A stretch of DNA of 64,000 nucleotides from CAZOWL01 sp964583605 (GTDB lineage Bacteria; Pseudomonadota; Gammaproteobacteria; Chromatiales; Chromatiaceae), in NCBI GenBank assembly GCA_964583605.1, contig CAZOWL010000007.1, positions 16,571 to 80,570 of the forward strand, in the 5' to 3' direction. Under the pieces are notes generated by a model. That model had not been told where the DNA came from, searched no databases, and saw only the letters and a list, made by a program, of their open reading frames with translations. Positions 51,847 to 60,413 of this stretch are shown here, in pieces. Position numbers and translations under genes: made by a program. Numbering within the stretch: the stretch's first letter is position 1; each line of letters starts with the position of its first letter.

Positions 51847-51913
51847 CGTTTAGGTCTCCTTATCGTCAGTGGTGAAGAGCTCGCCCCTGCAGGCGCCTGA
51901 AGGTCCCAAAATG

Positions 51914-52489
51914 CTAAACACGGACACCATACTGTTCGGCCATGGCGCGCAGACCGCCCGCATAGCCTTGCCCGACGGCGCTGAACCGCCATTCGCCGCT
52001 GTGACGGTAGAGTTCAGCAAAGACCATTGCGGTCTCCGTCGAGTAGTCTTCGCCCAGATCGAAGCGCACGACCTCGGTACCCTTGTCTGCATCCACGAGG
52101 CGAATAAACGCATTGGCTACCTGGCCAAAGTTCTGCGCCCTGGACTGGGCCTCGTGAATCGTGACCGTGAAGGCGATCTTCTGCACCGAGGCTGGCACGG
52201 CTGGAAGGTCGACCATGATCACTTCGTCGTCGCCCTCACCGGCGCCGGTGAGGTTGTCTCCAGTATGGCGCACAGAGCCATCTGAGGACTGCAGGTTATT
52301 GTAGAAGATGAAGTCCTGATCCGAAGACACCCTGCCATCGGCACCGAGGAGGAAGGCCGAGGCGTCCAGGTCGAAATCGGTGCCATCGGTCACTCGTGGA
52401 TCCCAGCCTAGCCCTACGTGGACAACCTTCAGGCCCGGCGCGGCCTTGTCGAGGGATACGCGGCCGCCTTTCTCCAGTGATACTCCCAT
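51914..52489 (-). CDS. terD: TerD-family calcium-binding stress protein (copy 2)
   Basis: 191 residues from the ATG at 52489, which has AGGAGG upstream; the longer frame to 52540 is rejected. Conserved elements: MGVSLEKGGRVSLDKAAPGL, FDLDASAFLLGADGRVSSD with FYNN, TGDNLTGAGEGDDEVIMVDL and the terminal GEWRFSAVGQGYAGGLRAMA. It is close in sequence to copy 1, so the two probably arose by tandem duplication. It is 138 bp from terB. Confidence 0.94.
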   Translation of the reverse strand: MGVSLEKGGRVSLDKAAPGLKVVHVGLGWDPRVTDGTDFDLDASAFLLGADGRVSSDQDFIFYNNLQSSDGSVRHTGDNLTGAGEGDDEVIMVDLPAVPASVQKIAFTVTIHEAQSRAQNFGQVANAFIRLVDADKGTEVVRFDLGEDYSTETAMVFAELYRHSGEWRFSAVGQGYAGGLRAMAEQYGVRV

Positions 52490-52627
52490 GGTTAAGCCTC
52501 CTGTTACGCATCGGGATAAATCTTCACGACGGGGATTCATGATAGGACGTCGCCGCAGTGCGCCCGCCCCAGTCGCCGCTCATCGGCGAGCCATCATCGT
52601 GGAATCCTCTGTCGGACAAGTCGCCGC

Positions 52628-53077
52628 CTAGACTCCGAAGTCCTTGGGATTGAGATTCAGCTCCTGGCACATCCGGCGCACGACGGCTCGCTCATGCTCG
52701 TCGAAGTTACCATCGGCGGCGCCGATCACGCAGCACGCGCGGACCAGCAAGCGCGCTTCGTCCGGCTTCTTGGCGAGCTTGGCGATGGTCTTCAAGGCCT
52801 GTGCCTCGCCGATACCGAAATCAAACTCGAAGTTACTGTTGTATTTGTTGAAGAGTTCAATCACCTGATTCGTATCGTACAGCGCGAGGACATCCGAGGT
52901 CTGCATGAACCCCATCATTTTCCGCTTTTCCTCCGGATCGACAATGCCGTCAGCATTGGCGACGAGGGCGCAACCGGCGACGGTGGCCTCGAGGAAATCG
53001 CGATTCTTGACCCGCGAAACCTCGTCCTTGAGTCCTTTAGTCAAGTCACTGAATTTTTGCTTGAAGCTGTCGAGCAT
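52628..53077 (-). CDS. terB: Tellurite-resistance protein TerB
   Basis: 149 residues, usual length. TerB is an all-helical protein with two homologous halves around an acidic metal site: NADGIVDPEEKRKMMGFM and GAADGNFDEHERAVVRRMC, both visible. It starts MLDSFKQKFSDLTKGLKDEV and ends LNLNPKDFG. It is thought to link TerD-type proteins and TerC at the membrane. terC is not found in this window. Confidence 0.95.
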   Translation of the reverse strand: MLDSFKQKFSDLTKGLKDEVSRVKNRDFLEATVAGCALVANADGIVDPEEKRKMMGFMQTSDVLALYDTNQVIELFNKYNSNFEFDFGIGEAQALKTIAKLAKKPDEARLLVRACCVIGAADGNFDEHERAVVRRMCQELNLNPKDFGV

Positions 53078-53207
53078 GTTGGCACCTGTAATCTAAACGG
53101 ACCAGAGAACTGGGAATTTGGATGTGGCTAGTGAAAGTAACGGCTGGTCGGCCCACGATCTGTCAATCGATTCGGTCGACAAGTACGGTCGCGGAAGGTT
53201 CACAGTC

Positions 53208-53326
53208 TTACGATGAAATCCGCGCAGCACTCCCCCCGTCGCCTTCTGGGAGAGGGGTGAGGAGAAGATCAGGGACGAGGCGGCCCCGCCTCGTCCGGCG
53301 TGGCTCGGTTCGCCCCATGATCGTTG
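53208..53326 (+). repeat. Dispersed hairpin repeat, copy 4 (divergent)
   Basis: It starts TTACGATGAAATCCGCGCAG and ends CCCCATGATCGTTGG. The central hairpin is decayed: TCGCCTTCTGGGAGAGGGG followed by a shorter right arm. It sits between terB and terZ, in a 288-bp gap that otherwise holds nothing recognisable. Confidence 0.7.
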
Positions 53327-53365
53327 GCGCTGACGCCGGTTGGCGCCATCAACCTCTGAGTGACT

Positions 53366-53947
53366 TCATTGGGGCAGATTCGCCGAGATGGTGGGCATCA
53401 TGTCTTGGAAGGTCCGGCCATAGCCTTTCTCCCCTACCGCCCGCATCTTCCATCGACCCTCGTGACGGTAGATCACGGCGACGATCAGTCCGGTGTGGTC
53501 CCCTCCGTCCAAGCTGATATCGTACCGGGCGATCTCCTGGCCAGATGACATGTTGACCAAACGGCAGAAGGCGCTTGGGATGCCAGCAAACGAATCGTTC
53601 GAGAACGAGTTGACCGTGAAGACGAGGGCAGTGATCTCTGTAGGGATGGCATCGAGGCGCAGCTCGATCCGCTCGTTCTCATTGCCACCGCCGCCTGAGC
53701 GGTCGTCGCCGGTGTGGCGAATGCTACCGCAACGACTCTTGAGCTGGCGAAACCATACCTGGTCCTGTAAATGGCCCTTGCTGTCGAAGAGTAGGCAGGA
53801 GGCGTCGAGATCGACGTCGACCTCGGAGCTTCCGAAGAGGCCCTTCTTCCTGCGCCGGCCCCAGCCGAGGCCGAGGGACACCTCCGATAAGCCAGCCCCT
53901 TCCTTCTCCAGCGAGATACGCTGGCCCTTCTCCAGATTGATCGCCAT
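53366..53947 (-). CDS. terZ: TerZ-like TerD-domain protein
   Basis: 193 residues. MAINLEKGQRISLEKEGAGL opens the TerD fold; the first calcium loop is VDLDASCLLFDSKGHLQD and the acidic stretch is TGDDRSGGGGNENERIEL, with a glycine run typical of TerZ/TerF. The end GRWKMRAVGEKGYGRTFQDM differs from TerD (QGYAGGL). A basic insert near residues 32-36 (RRRKK) is the TerZ type. It is separated from terB by 288 bp, so it may have its own promoter. Confidence 0.88.
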   Translation of the reverse strand: MAINLEKGQRISLEKEGAGLSEVSLGLGWGRRRKKGLFGSSEVDVDLDASCLLFDSKGHLQDQVWFRQLKSRCGSIRHTGDDRSGGGGNENERIELRLDAIPTEITALVFTVNSFSNDSFAGIPSAFCRLVNMSSGQEIARYDISLDGGDHTGLIVAVIYRHEGRWKMRAVGEKGYGRTFQDMMPTISANLPQ

Positions 53948-54094
53948 GATACGGGTTCCTCAGAAGCGTTGTTGAAGCCCTTCTATTGTAGTCTGCGCAC
54001 CGTCAAGGTGGACCGGGGAATTCCATAAACCCGCCCTATGTCTGTTCGGGCCCGTCCAACTGCCGCTCTGCGCTGATCGTTTCTCATCGAGCGC

Positions 54095-56113
54095 TCACTC
54101 GTTATCCGCGGAGAGACGCGTAATCTCTCGGGTCGGGACGCGGGCCAGTCGCGAAGCCGCGTCGCCATCGGACGGCGAGGACCTCAGCTTTGTCAAGTCG
54201 CGGGCAAGCCTCTCATGTGCGCCCGAGTGATTCTCGTCGGTCATCGGCAAAGCGAAAAGGCCCGTCAAGACCTGCTTGCGCTGCGCGGAGACATGGCCGG
54301 CCCAAAGGGGCACCCCGTCGTCGAGCTGGTAGCGCGTCGCCCAAAAACGTAACACAAAACGTTTGCACCCTGAGGGCTCTTCTTTCGCCAAGAGGAGACG
54401 CTCGTGTTGTCCGTCGTGCACATGGGGTATGACGGGGAGCTCGGAGAGTGGCAATTTCGGGGATAGGAGTCGGAGGGCATTATGCCAGTTGAGCCGCTCG
54501 GGTCGATACCAGCCGACAGCGGCAAGCTGCTCGGCAAGCGAGTCCAACGACCCGGCGTACTGGAGGTCGAGCGGATAGCGATTGCGCTGCCAGGTGTCGA
54601 TCCTCTGGTGCGGCAGCAGCTGCCAGTCCTGGGCGCGCCAGGTCGCCTCCGAGATCGTAATCGGGTCCGGGGTTGCTGTGTAGCGCACCAAGTCATCGGC
54701 CTGGCTGGTGAAAGTCCTCAGCGTGAAGCTGAATGCCACTGCCGTCAGGGCGATCGCTGCCAGCCCTGGCCACCGCAGATCGAAGCGGCTGTGACGACGG
54801 AAAGCGAGACCGAGTGTTGCGATCCAGAAGAGGCCCAGGGCGACGGTACCAACGACATCTGTGAGCCACTCGAGGCCGAAATAGACTCGGGCGATAGCCA
54901 CCCCCGTCACCGATAGCGTGGCGGCCACGTAGGGAGCCCAGCGCCAGGCTGGGGGGAGTCCGCGCGCGATGGCAACAGCCAGAAACCCGTAGACGACAGT
55001 CGCGCCCAGGACCGGGATGCTTGGGAAAGACCACGGCGTGAGTCGGTGGAGCCCAAGGCTGGGCGGTGGTACTTGTAGAAGCCAGCCGACTGCCGGGGCG
55101 GCAACCAGGGCGGATCCCGCCGCCGCGAGCCAGTAGCTCGCGTGCCGCTGGCGGCGACGCCAACGGAGGTAAATGAATACGGTGACAACCGTCGCCGCGA
55201 CGACGAGCGGATCACCCAGCCGGCTCAAGGCGGCCATTATGTTGTCGGCCGGAGGCGTATGGAGACTCAGCCCAAGATCTAGGGCCGCCTGATTGAGCGC
55301 CAGCTCTGAGGGTCCGATGACCAATACGCTGCCAACCGCGCCGAGGAGGAAGCTGGCGAGAATCAGCAGACCAGCTAAGCTGGTCAGGATTGCGGCATCG
55401 GGGTGATTCGGGTCGGCAAGGGCAAGGGCGACCTTGCCCATGGTCGGGTGCACATCGGCCCAGCGGAGCAGCGCGCTGAGCCACGCTCCGGCATGCGGGC
55501 TGAGGAGGAGAAAGATCCGGCGCGCGATCCAAGCCGCAAGCCATAGGACTAGAACCAGGAGCAGGAGCAGGATCACCAGCCGTGTCGCGGCCTCGGCGGC
55601 CAGCGTGAGGGAGGCGCCGAAGACGATGCCCGGCAGCAAATAGGCCGGCGCCCAGACGATCGCTGACGCAACGTTGGCACCGAGAAACCGCACTGGGCCC
55701 ATCCCCATCATTCCAGCGACCATCGGCACGATCGCCCTGACTGGACCGAAGAAGCGGCCGAATATGACGCTCTTCGCTCCGAAGCGGGCGAAGAACCGCT
55801 CGCCCCGGCGGAGGCTCTCGGGGTGTTGCCGAAACGGCCACAGATCTCGAATGTGGCCTTTGAAGTGTCGACCGAGACCATAGCTCAGCGCGTCGCCGAT
55901 GATCGCTCCGAGCGCGGCAAGGATCCAGGCGACGCCGAGCTCGAGGGCACCGGCAGCGATCAGGGCTCCGGCGGCGATCATGATGACGACGCCGGGTACG
56001 ACGACGCCAACCACGGCCAGCGATTCGGCGAGTGCGGCGAAAAACAGGATCGTGTAGGCCCAACCAGGGTGGGCCGTGACCCAAGCGAGGAGCTGGTTAA
56101 AGAGGGCTTCCAA
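54095..56113 (-). CDS. DedA-PAP2-LssY fusion membrane protein with degenerate PAP2 site
   Basis: 672 residues. The DedA/VTT domain is at about 15-200 (PGVVIMIAAGALIAAG, FARFGAKSVIFGRFFGPVRA). Then comes a PAP2-type membrane domain at about 245-440 and a C-terminal LssY-like domain at about 470-620. DedA proteins flip lipid carriers, and PAP2 enzymes dephosphorylate lipids. Here the PAP2 motif normally SFPSGH is SFPSIP (362-367), and the normal H-W-x-S-D is LEWLTDV (414-420), so both catalytic His are lost. It is the most upstream minus-strand gene of the Ter island and is separated from terZ by 147 bp. Confidence 0.82.
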   Translation of the reverse strand: MEALFNQLLAWVTAHPGWAYTILFFAALAESLAVVGVVVPGVVIMIAAGALIAAGALELGVAWILAALGAIIGDALSYGLGRHFKGHIRDLWPFRQHPESLRRGERFFARFGAKSVIFGRFFGPVRAIVPMVAGMMGMGPVRFLGANVASAIVWAPAYLLPGIVFGASLTLAAEAATRLVILLLLLVLVLWLAAWIARRIFLLLSPHAGAWLSALLRWADVHPTMGKVALALADPNHPDAAILTSLAGLLILASFLLGAVGSVLVIGPSELALNQAALDLGLSLHTPPADNIMAALSRLGDPLVVAATVVTVFIYLRWRRRQRHASYWLAAAGSALVAAPAVGWLLQVPPPSLGLHRLTPWSFPSIPVLGATVVYGFLAVAIARGLPPAWRWAPYVAATLSVTGVAIARVYFGLEWLTDVVGTVALGLFWIATLGLAFRRHSRFDLRWPGLAAIALTAVAFSFTLRTFTSQADDLVRYTATPDPITISEATWRAQDWQLLPHQRIDTWQRNRYPLDLQYAGSLDSLAEQLAAVGWYRPERLNWHNALRLLSPKLPLSELPVIPHVHDGQHERLLLAKEEPSGCKRFVLRFWATRYQLDDGVPLWAGHVSAQRKQVLTGLFALPMTDENHSGAHERLARDLTKLRSSPSDGDAASRLARVPTREITRLSADNE

Positions 56114-56277
56114 CGGCGATGTCGGACTTGCGGCCTCAGGGACGCTCAGGCATGGAGATCAGCGGGATTGGCACATCCCGCTGTGTTCTGCCGTCATTCA
56201 CCCACCCCGTAACCGGCCATTTCGGTATCAAACCAGGCCAACTCGTCGGGCGCCACGGGCGGAGCGGCGGGGTGCAG

Positions 56278-57564
56278 CTAGGCGAGGATCTCAGAAAACG
56301 CCTGCTCGGCGGCGTCTAACGTAGCCTGAATGTGACTATCGGCGTGGGCTGAGGAGACAAACCCCGCCTCGAAGGCCGACGGAGCAAGGTAGACGCCGCG
56401 CCGAAGCATCGCGTGGAAGAAGGCCCTGAAGCGCTCTTGGTTGCATCCCGTTGCCTGCTCGTAGGTCGTCACTGCGTCTGCCGCGGTGAAGAAGAGGCCG
56501 AACATGCCGCCGACGTGATTGGTGGTCAGGGCGACGCCGGCTGCGCGTGCACGCTCAACCAGCCCGGTCACGAGTCGTGCGGCGGTGGCGCTGAGTTCCT
56601 CGTAAAAGCCCGGTGCCGAGATCAACTCCAGTGTCTTGAGGCCAGCGGCCATCGCAACTGGGTTGCCGGAAAGCGTGCCCGCCTGGTAGACGGGCCCGAG
56701 CGGGGCGATCCGCTCCATGACATCGCGCCGACCCCCAAAGGCGCCGACTGGCATCCCGCCACCGATGACTTTGCCGAGCGTAGTCAGGTCAGGTCTAACC
56801 CCATAGTGTGCCTGCGCCCCGCCGCGGGCCACGCGGAAGCCCGTCATGACCTCGTCGAAGATCAGCAAGGCCTCATGTCGATCGCACAGCTCGCGTAGCC
56901 CTTCCAAGAAACCGCTTACTGGGGGGATGCAGTTCATATTGCCCGCGACTGGCTCGACGATCACCGCCGCGATCTCGTTCCCCTGCCGGGCGAAGCACTC
57001 TCGAACCTGATCCAGATCGTTGTAGCGCAGGGTGATGGTCAGCTCGGCCAGGGACGCAGGGACGCCAGGTGAGCTTGGCTCCCCGAGGGTCAAGGCGCCC
57101 GAGCCGGCCTTGACCAATAAGGCGTCGACATGCCCATGGTAGCAGCCCTCGAACTTGATGACGCGATCGCGCCCGGTGTAACCGCGGGCGAGGCGCAGCG
57201 CGCTCATCGTCGCCTCGGTGCCAGAGCTGACCATCCGCACCAGGTCGAGGCTGGGTACCAGCTCGCAGACCTTCTCGGCCATCCGGGTTTCAAGCTCCGT
57301 CGGTGCGCCAAAGCTCAGGCCTTTCTCGACGCGCTCGACGACCGCGGCGATTACCTCGGGATGGGCGTGACCGACGACCATCGGTCCCCAGGACCCGACA
57401 TAGTCGACATAGCGGTTCCCGTCGACGTCGAAAAGATAGGGACCGGCCGCGCGCTCGAAGAAGATCGGATCGCCTCCTACACCGCGAAAGGCGCGGACCG
57501 GCGAGTTCACTCCCCCGGGGATACGGCGCTGCGCGGCGGCGAAAAGGTCGTGCGAACGGGTCAT
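56278..57564 (-). CDS. hemL: Glutamate-1-semialdehyde 2,1-aminomutase
   Basis: 428 residues. HemL makes 5-aminolevulinate in the C5 pathway of tetrapyrroles. The PLP lysine lies in LTTLGKVIGGGMPVGAFGG. Other family marks are PGGVNSPVRAFRGVGGDP, YVGSWGPMVVGHAHPEV, MVSSGTEATMSALRLARG and LIFDEVMTGFRVARGGAQ. The start overlaps the thiE stop by four bases (ATGA). Confidence 0.97.
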   Translation of the reverse strand: MTRSHDLFAAAQRRIPGGVNSPVRAFRGVGGDPIFFERAAGPYLFDVDGNRYVDYVGSWGPMVVGHAHPEVIAAVVERVEKGLSFGAPTELETRMAEKVCELVPSLDLVRMVSSGTEATMSALRLARGYTGRDRVIKFEGCYHGHVDALLVKAGSGALTLGEPSSPGVPASLAELTITLRYNDLDQVRECFARQGNEIAAVIVEPVAGNMNCIPPVSGFLEGLRELCDRHEALLIFDEVMTGFRVARGGAQAHYGVRPDLTTLGKVIGGGMPVGAFGGRRDVMERIAPLGPVYQAGTLSGNPVAMAAGLKTLELISAPGFYEELSATAARLVTGLVERARAAGVALTTNHVGGMFGLFFTAADAVTTYEQATGCNQERFRAFFHAMLRRGVYLAPSAFEAGFVSSAHADSHIQATLDAAEQAFSEILA

Positions 57565-58196
57565 CGAGAATCCTCCGTCGGGAATAAGCGGGAATAGGCG
57601 CGAGCTGCGGCGGCGACATCCGGCACGGCAAACACGCCCGAGACGACGGCGAGCATGTCCGCGCCGGCCGCGATCAACGGCCCGCCATTTTCTGGAGTAA
57701 TGCCGCCGATCGCAACCAGCGGTCGATCGAGACAGCGGCGCGCCCGGCGTAAGAGATCCGGATCTGCTCGCACGGCATCGGGCTTCGTAGCCGAAGGGTA
57801 GAAGCTACCGAAGGCCAGATAGTCGGCGCCTTCGGCCTGCGCGGCAAGCGCCCGCTCGAGGCTGGCATAACAGGAGACGCCAACGATTGCATCCGCGCCA
57901 AGGATGGCGCGGGCTACGCGCGGAGGGCCATCGTCCGCACCGAGATGCACGCCGTTGGCACCCACCGCGGCCGCCAGCTCAACATCGTCGTTGATGACCA
58001 ACGGCACGCCGGCAGCTCGGCAATGGGCAAGTAGCACCCGAGCACGTTGAAGGCGCGTCGACCAACTCCCCGTCTTCTCGCGATACTGGATCAGACGAGC
58101 GCCGCCAGCGATGCCGCTGGTCACGCCCGCCGCCAGCGTCTCGAGCGGGGTGGGCCAGGGAGGAGTGACGAGGTAGAGGCCAGCAAAGGCTCCCAC
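57561..58196 (-). CDS. thiE: Thiamine-phosphate synthase
   Basis: 211 residues. ThiE joins HMP-pyrophosphate and HET-phosphate. TIM-barrel landmarks: GLYLVTPPW, GARLIQYREK, LVINDDVELAAAVGANGVHL, VGVSCYASLERALAAQAEGADYLAFGSFYPSATK, and AIGGITPENGGPLIAAGADM. Coupled to hemL downstream and 8 bp from thiD upstream. Confidence 0.95.
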   Translation of the reverse strand: MGAFAGLYLVTPPWPTPLETLAAGVTSGIAGGARLIQYREKTGSWSTRLQRARVLLAHCRAAGVPLVINDDVELAAAVGANGVHLGADDGPPRVARAILGADAIVGVSCYASLERALAAQAEGADYLAFGSFYPSATKPDAVRADPDLLRRARRCLDRPLVAIGGITPENGGPLIAAGADMLAVVSGVFAVPDVAAAARAYSRLFPTEDSR

Positions 58197-58204
58197 GGTT
58201 TCCG

Positions 58205-59026
58205 TTAGCTGCGATCATCGAGTGGAAAGAGGCGGTTTGGTGTCAATTGACACCGACCGGTGCGCCGCGCGCGAGCGAGTGTCTCCCACGTGTAGGCTTG
58301 CGCCTCCGCCACGGCTTCGGTGAGCCCTCGTCCAACCGCGAGCCGGGCCGCGATTGCGCTGGCCAGCGTGCAGCCGGAGCCGTGATAATGATAGGGAAGG
58401 CGTGGCCAGGTCCACTGGATCTGGCGGAGGTCTCGTTCGTACAGGCGATTCACGACCTCTACGGTCGGGGCGTGGGTGCCAGTGATCAGGACGCTTTGGC
58501 ATCCGGCATCGAGCAGCGTCCGGGCGCAGTCCTCGGCGGTCTCTCGGCCCGACAAGGCTCGTGCCTCGGGCTCGTTGGGGGTGATGAGCGTGCAGTGGCC
58601 TAAGAGGCCGCGATGGAGCTCCTCGACAAGGGCGTTATCGACGAGCGAGGCCCCAGAGCTTGATGTGAGAACCGGATCGAGGATTACTGGGATCTCCGGG
58701 CGCTCCCTGAGCAGCTCGCAGATCGCTGCTGCTATTCCCGTGCTGCCAAGCAGACCTATCTTGATCGCGACGACCGGACTGTCGGCCATGATGGCCTGCC
58801 ATTGCGCGGCGACCTGTCGCGGCTCTTGGTGCGCGATATGTGTAACGCGACAGGTACTCTGTGTTGTAACGCTCGTGATGACGGTCGCTGCGTGTGCGCC
58901 GCAGGCCCTTACCGCTTCGACATCGGCGACGAGTCCAGCGCCGCCCGTTGGATCATGTCCGCCGGCGCACAGCACGATGGGAGGCTCGGCCGATGGATAC
59001 GTGTGGGGAGCGGATTTGTGGACCAT
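58205..59026 (-). CDS. thiD: Hydroxymethylpyrimidine/phosphomethylpyrimidine kinase
   Basis: 273 residues from the ATG at 59026; another ATG at 59038 is possible. ThiD phosphorylates HMP and HMP-phosphate in thiamine synthesis. Ribokinase-fold motifs: LCAGGHDPTGGAGLVADVEA, the ATP site region TLITPNEPEARALSG, LITGTHAPTVEVVN, and the anion hole HGSGCTLASAIAARLA. The first residue of the GxGC loop is intact. It is the first gene of thiD-thiE-hemL, divergent from rubredoxin by about 50 bp, with no room for a long TPP riboswitch. Confidence 0.95.
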   Translation of the reverse strand: MVHKSAPHTYPSAEPPIVLCAGGHDPTGGAGLVADVEAVRACGAHAATVITSVTTQSTCRVTHIAHQEPRQVAAQWQAIMADSPVVAIKIGLLGSTGIAAAICELLRERPEIPVILDPVLTSSSGASLVDNALVEELHRGLLGHCTLITPNEPEARALSGRETAEDCARTLLDAGCQSVLITGTHAPTVEVVNRLYERDLRQIQWTWPRLPYHYHGSGCTLASAIAARLAVGRGLTEAVAEAQAYTWETLARARRTGRCQLTPNRLFPLDDRS

Positions 59027-59077
59027 GATCGCGGGCAAGTGAGCCTATTGGCTCCGGGTTAGATTCGGAAACAGTTC

Positions 59078-59242
59078 ATGAAGACGTATGTATGTGTCGT
59101 TTGCGGATTCGTCTATGACGAGGCGCAGGGCTGGCCGGACGACGGCATCGCGCCTGGAACCCCGTGGGAGGACGTACCGGATAGCTGGCAATGCCCTGAA
59201 TGCGGTGCTGGCAAAGAGGATTTTGAAATGGTTGAAATCTGA
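59078..59242 (+). CDS. Rubredoxin
   Basis: 54 residues, too short for common gene finders but unmistakable. MKTYVCVVCGFVYDEAQGWP gives CVVCG (6-10), and WQCPECGAGKEDFEMVEI gives CPEC with the second iron ligand pair. The central DDGIAPGTPWEDVPDS is standard. A single Fe(Cys)4 carries one electron, usually to an oxygenase or peroxide reductase. It stands divergent from thiD, a frequent arrangement in purple-sulfur and related gammaproteobacteria. No rubredoxin reductase is nearby. Confidence 0.96.
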   Translation: MKTYVCVVCGFVYDEAQGWPDDGIAPGTPWEDVPDSWQCPECGAGKEDFEMVEI

Positions 59243-59320
59243 GGGAGTCCCAGGCGCAGCAGACCCGCAGTTTCGACTACACTTGTTTCCGCTAGCAATC
59301 CTAACCCAATAAACCTTGTC

Positions 59321-59794
59321 ATGGATCACTCTGTTTTGGTGATTGCCGATCTTGCGCGGAGGTATTGCGCCCTGATTGAGCGATGCGACCGCAGCAATGT
59401 CACTTGGCTCGTCGAGATCGCTGAGCTGCTTCCGCGTCTGCAGGCGGCGGTCTGGTCGTTGGGTGGTCGAAAGATCTCGCTCGATCTGCGTATCAAGGCT
59501 GATCTGGATGCCCGGTTCGAGCTCTACAGCCGTCTAGTCCGCCTTCTGGGTGAGCGGGATGGTTATTGCTTGGAGTTCGATCGTGGCGACAACGCCGAGG
59601 ACATGACCGGCAGCCTGGCCGACGATTTAACAGATATATACTGCGAGCTGAAGAGTGGGCTCGAGTTGCTGGCCGCTGACCCGCAATGGGCCGCGAGCGG
59701 GTGGCTGACCGGTTACGCCCATCATTGGGGCCAGCATCTCGTGGATGCCGAGCGCCATCTGGCGGCCCTATCCGCCGAGGGGCGTCTCCCGTGA
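59321..59794 (+). CDS. DUF5063-family protein
   Basis: 157 residues, soluble and helical. The block LTDIYCELKSGLELLAADPQ and the C-terminal HHWGQHLVDAERHLAAL are characteristic of DUF5063, a family of unknown function near thi/hem or Fe-S genes in gammaproteobacteria. There are few charged clusters and no Cys motif. It lies 78 bp after rubredoxin and 94 bp before the A-type carrier gene. Confidence 0.75.
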   Translation: MDHSVLVIADLARRYCALIERCDRSNVTWLVEIAELLPRLQAAVWSLGGRKISLDLRIKADLDARFELYSRLVRLLGERDGYCLEFDRGDNAEDMTGSLADDLTDIYCELKSGLELLAADPQWAASGWLTGYAHHWGQHLVDAERHLAALSAEGRLP

Positions 59795-59888
59795 CCGCCG
59801 CCCTGCCGGGGCATCCTTGCGCCCGGCCCTCTGTGTGCTAGGATGCTGACTTAGTAAGCAGTTAATAGAGTTATCGGAGACAGTTGAG

Positions 59889-60254
59889 ATGCATGGTGCC
59901 CTCTCAGAGGAGGATCTGATGCTGACAGATCCAGCCCAACGCAAGATGAGTGAGCTATTCGATCAGGTCGATGACGCCGTCCAAGGGGTACGGGTATTCG
60001 CCACGCCGGGCGGCTGCAGTGGCGTCAGTTTTGGGATGAGCTTCGCTGATACGATCAACAGCGACGATGGCATCCTCGAGTGCGCGGGCTTTAAGGTGAT
60101 TGTCGACGGTGCCACCCTCGAGCTCTTACGCGGCGTCGAGATTGACTTTGTGGATCGTGGGGATGGGCAAGCAACATTTATTTTCAATAACTTGCCGCAT
60201 GTCGGTGAAGGGTGTGGCAGCTGTGGCTCGACATCGGGCGGGGGCTGCTCCTAA
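59889..60254 (+). CDS. A-type (IscA/HesB-like) iron-sulfur carrier
   Basis: 121 residues from the ATG at 59889; an alternative ATG at 59919 also has AGGAGG upstream. The IscA fold contains GGCSGVSFGMSF with the first Cys (about 43) and a C-terminal GEGCGSCGSTSGGGCS. The ordinary CGCG ending is thus replaced by a longer Cys/Gly/Ser tail with three Cys. Such proteins receive and donate 2Fe-2S or 4Fe-4S clusters. It is separate from the erpA copy, which lies on the other side of argC. Confidence 0.85.
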   Translation: MHGALSEEDLMLTDPAQRKMSELFDQVDDAVQGVRVFATPGGCSGVSFGMSFADTINSDDGILECAGFKVIVDGATLELLRGVEIDFVDRGDGQATFIFNNLPHVGEGCGSCGSTSGGGCS

Positions 60255-60413
60255 GAGCGACACCTCAGCGGCGATCATGATACCAAGGTTGCTGGCAACC
60301 CCGGGCTTCTGGGCTCGATGCCCTGCAGGCGGCATCGCGCGGAGCCGTGTTGTGGCTTGGGACGGCGGTGCTCGGGCTTGGCCAAGCCTCGCATCCGAGG
60401 CGCTAAGACGCGC

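Noticed and set aside
59027..59077. TPP riboswitch before thiD
   Set aside because: The thiD-rubredoxin gap is only about 50 bp and lacks the CTGAGA core.
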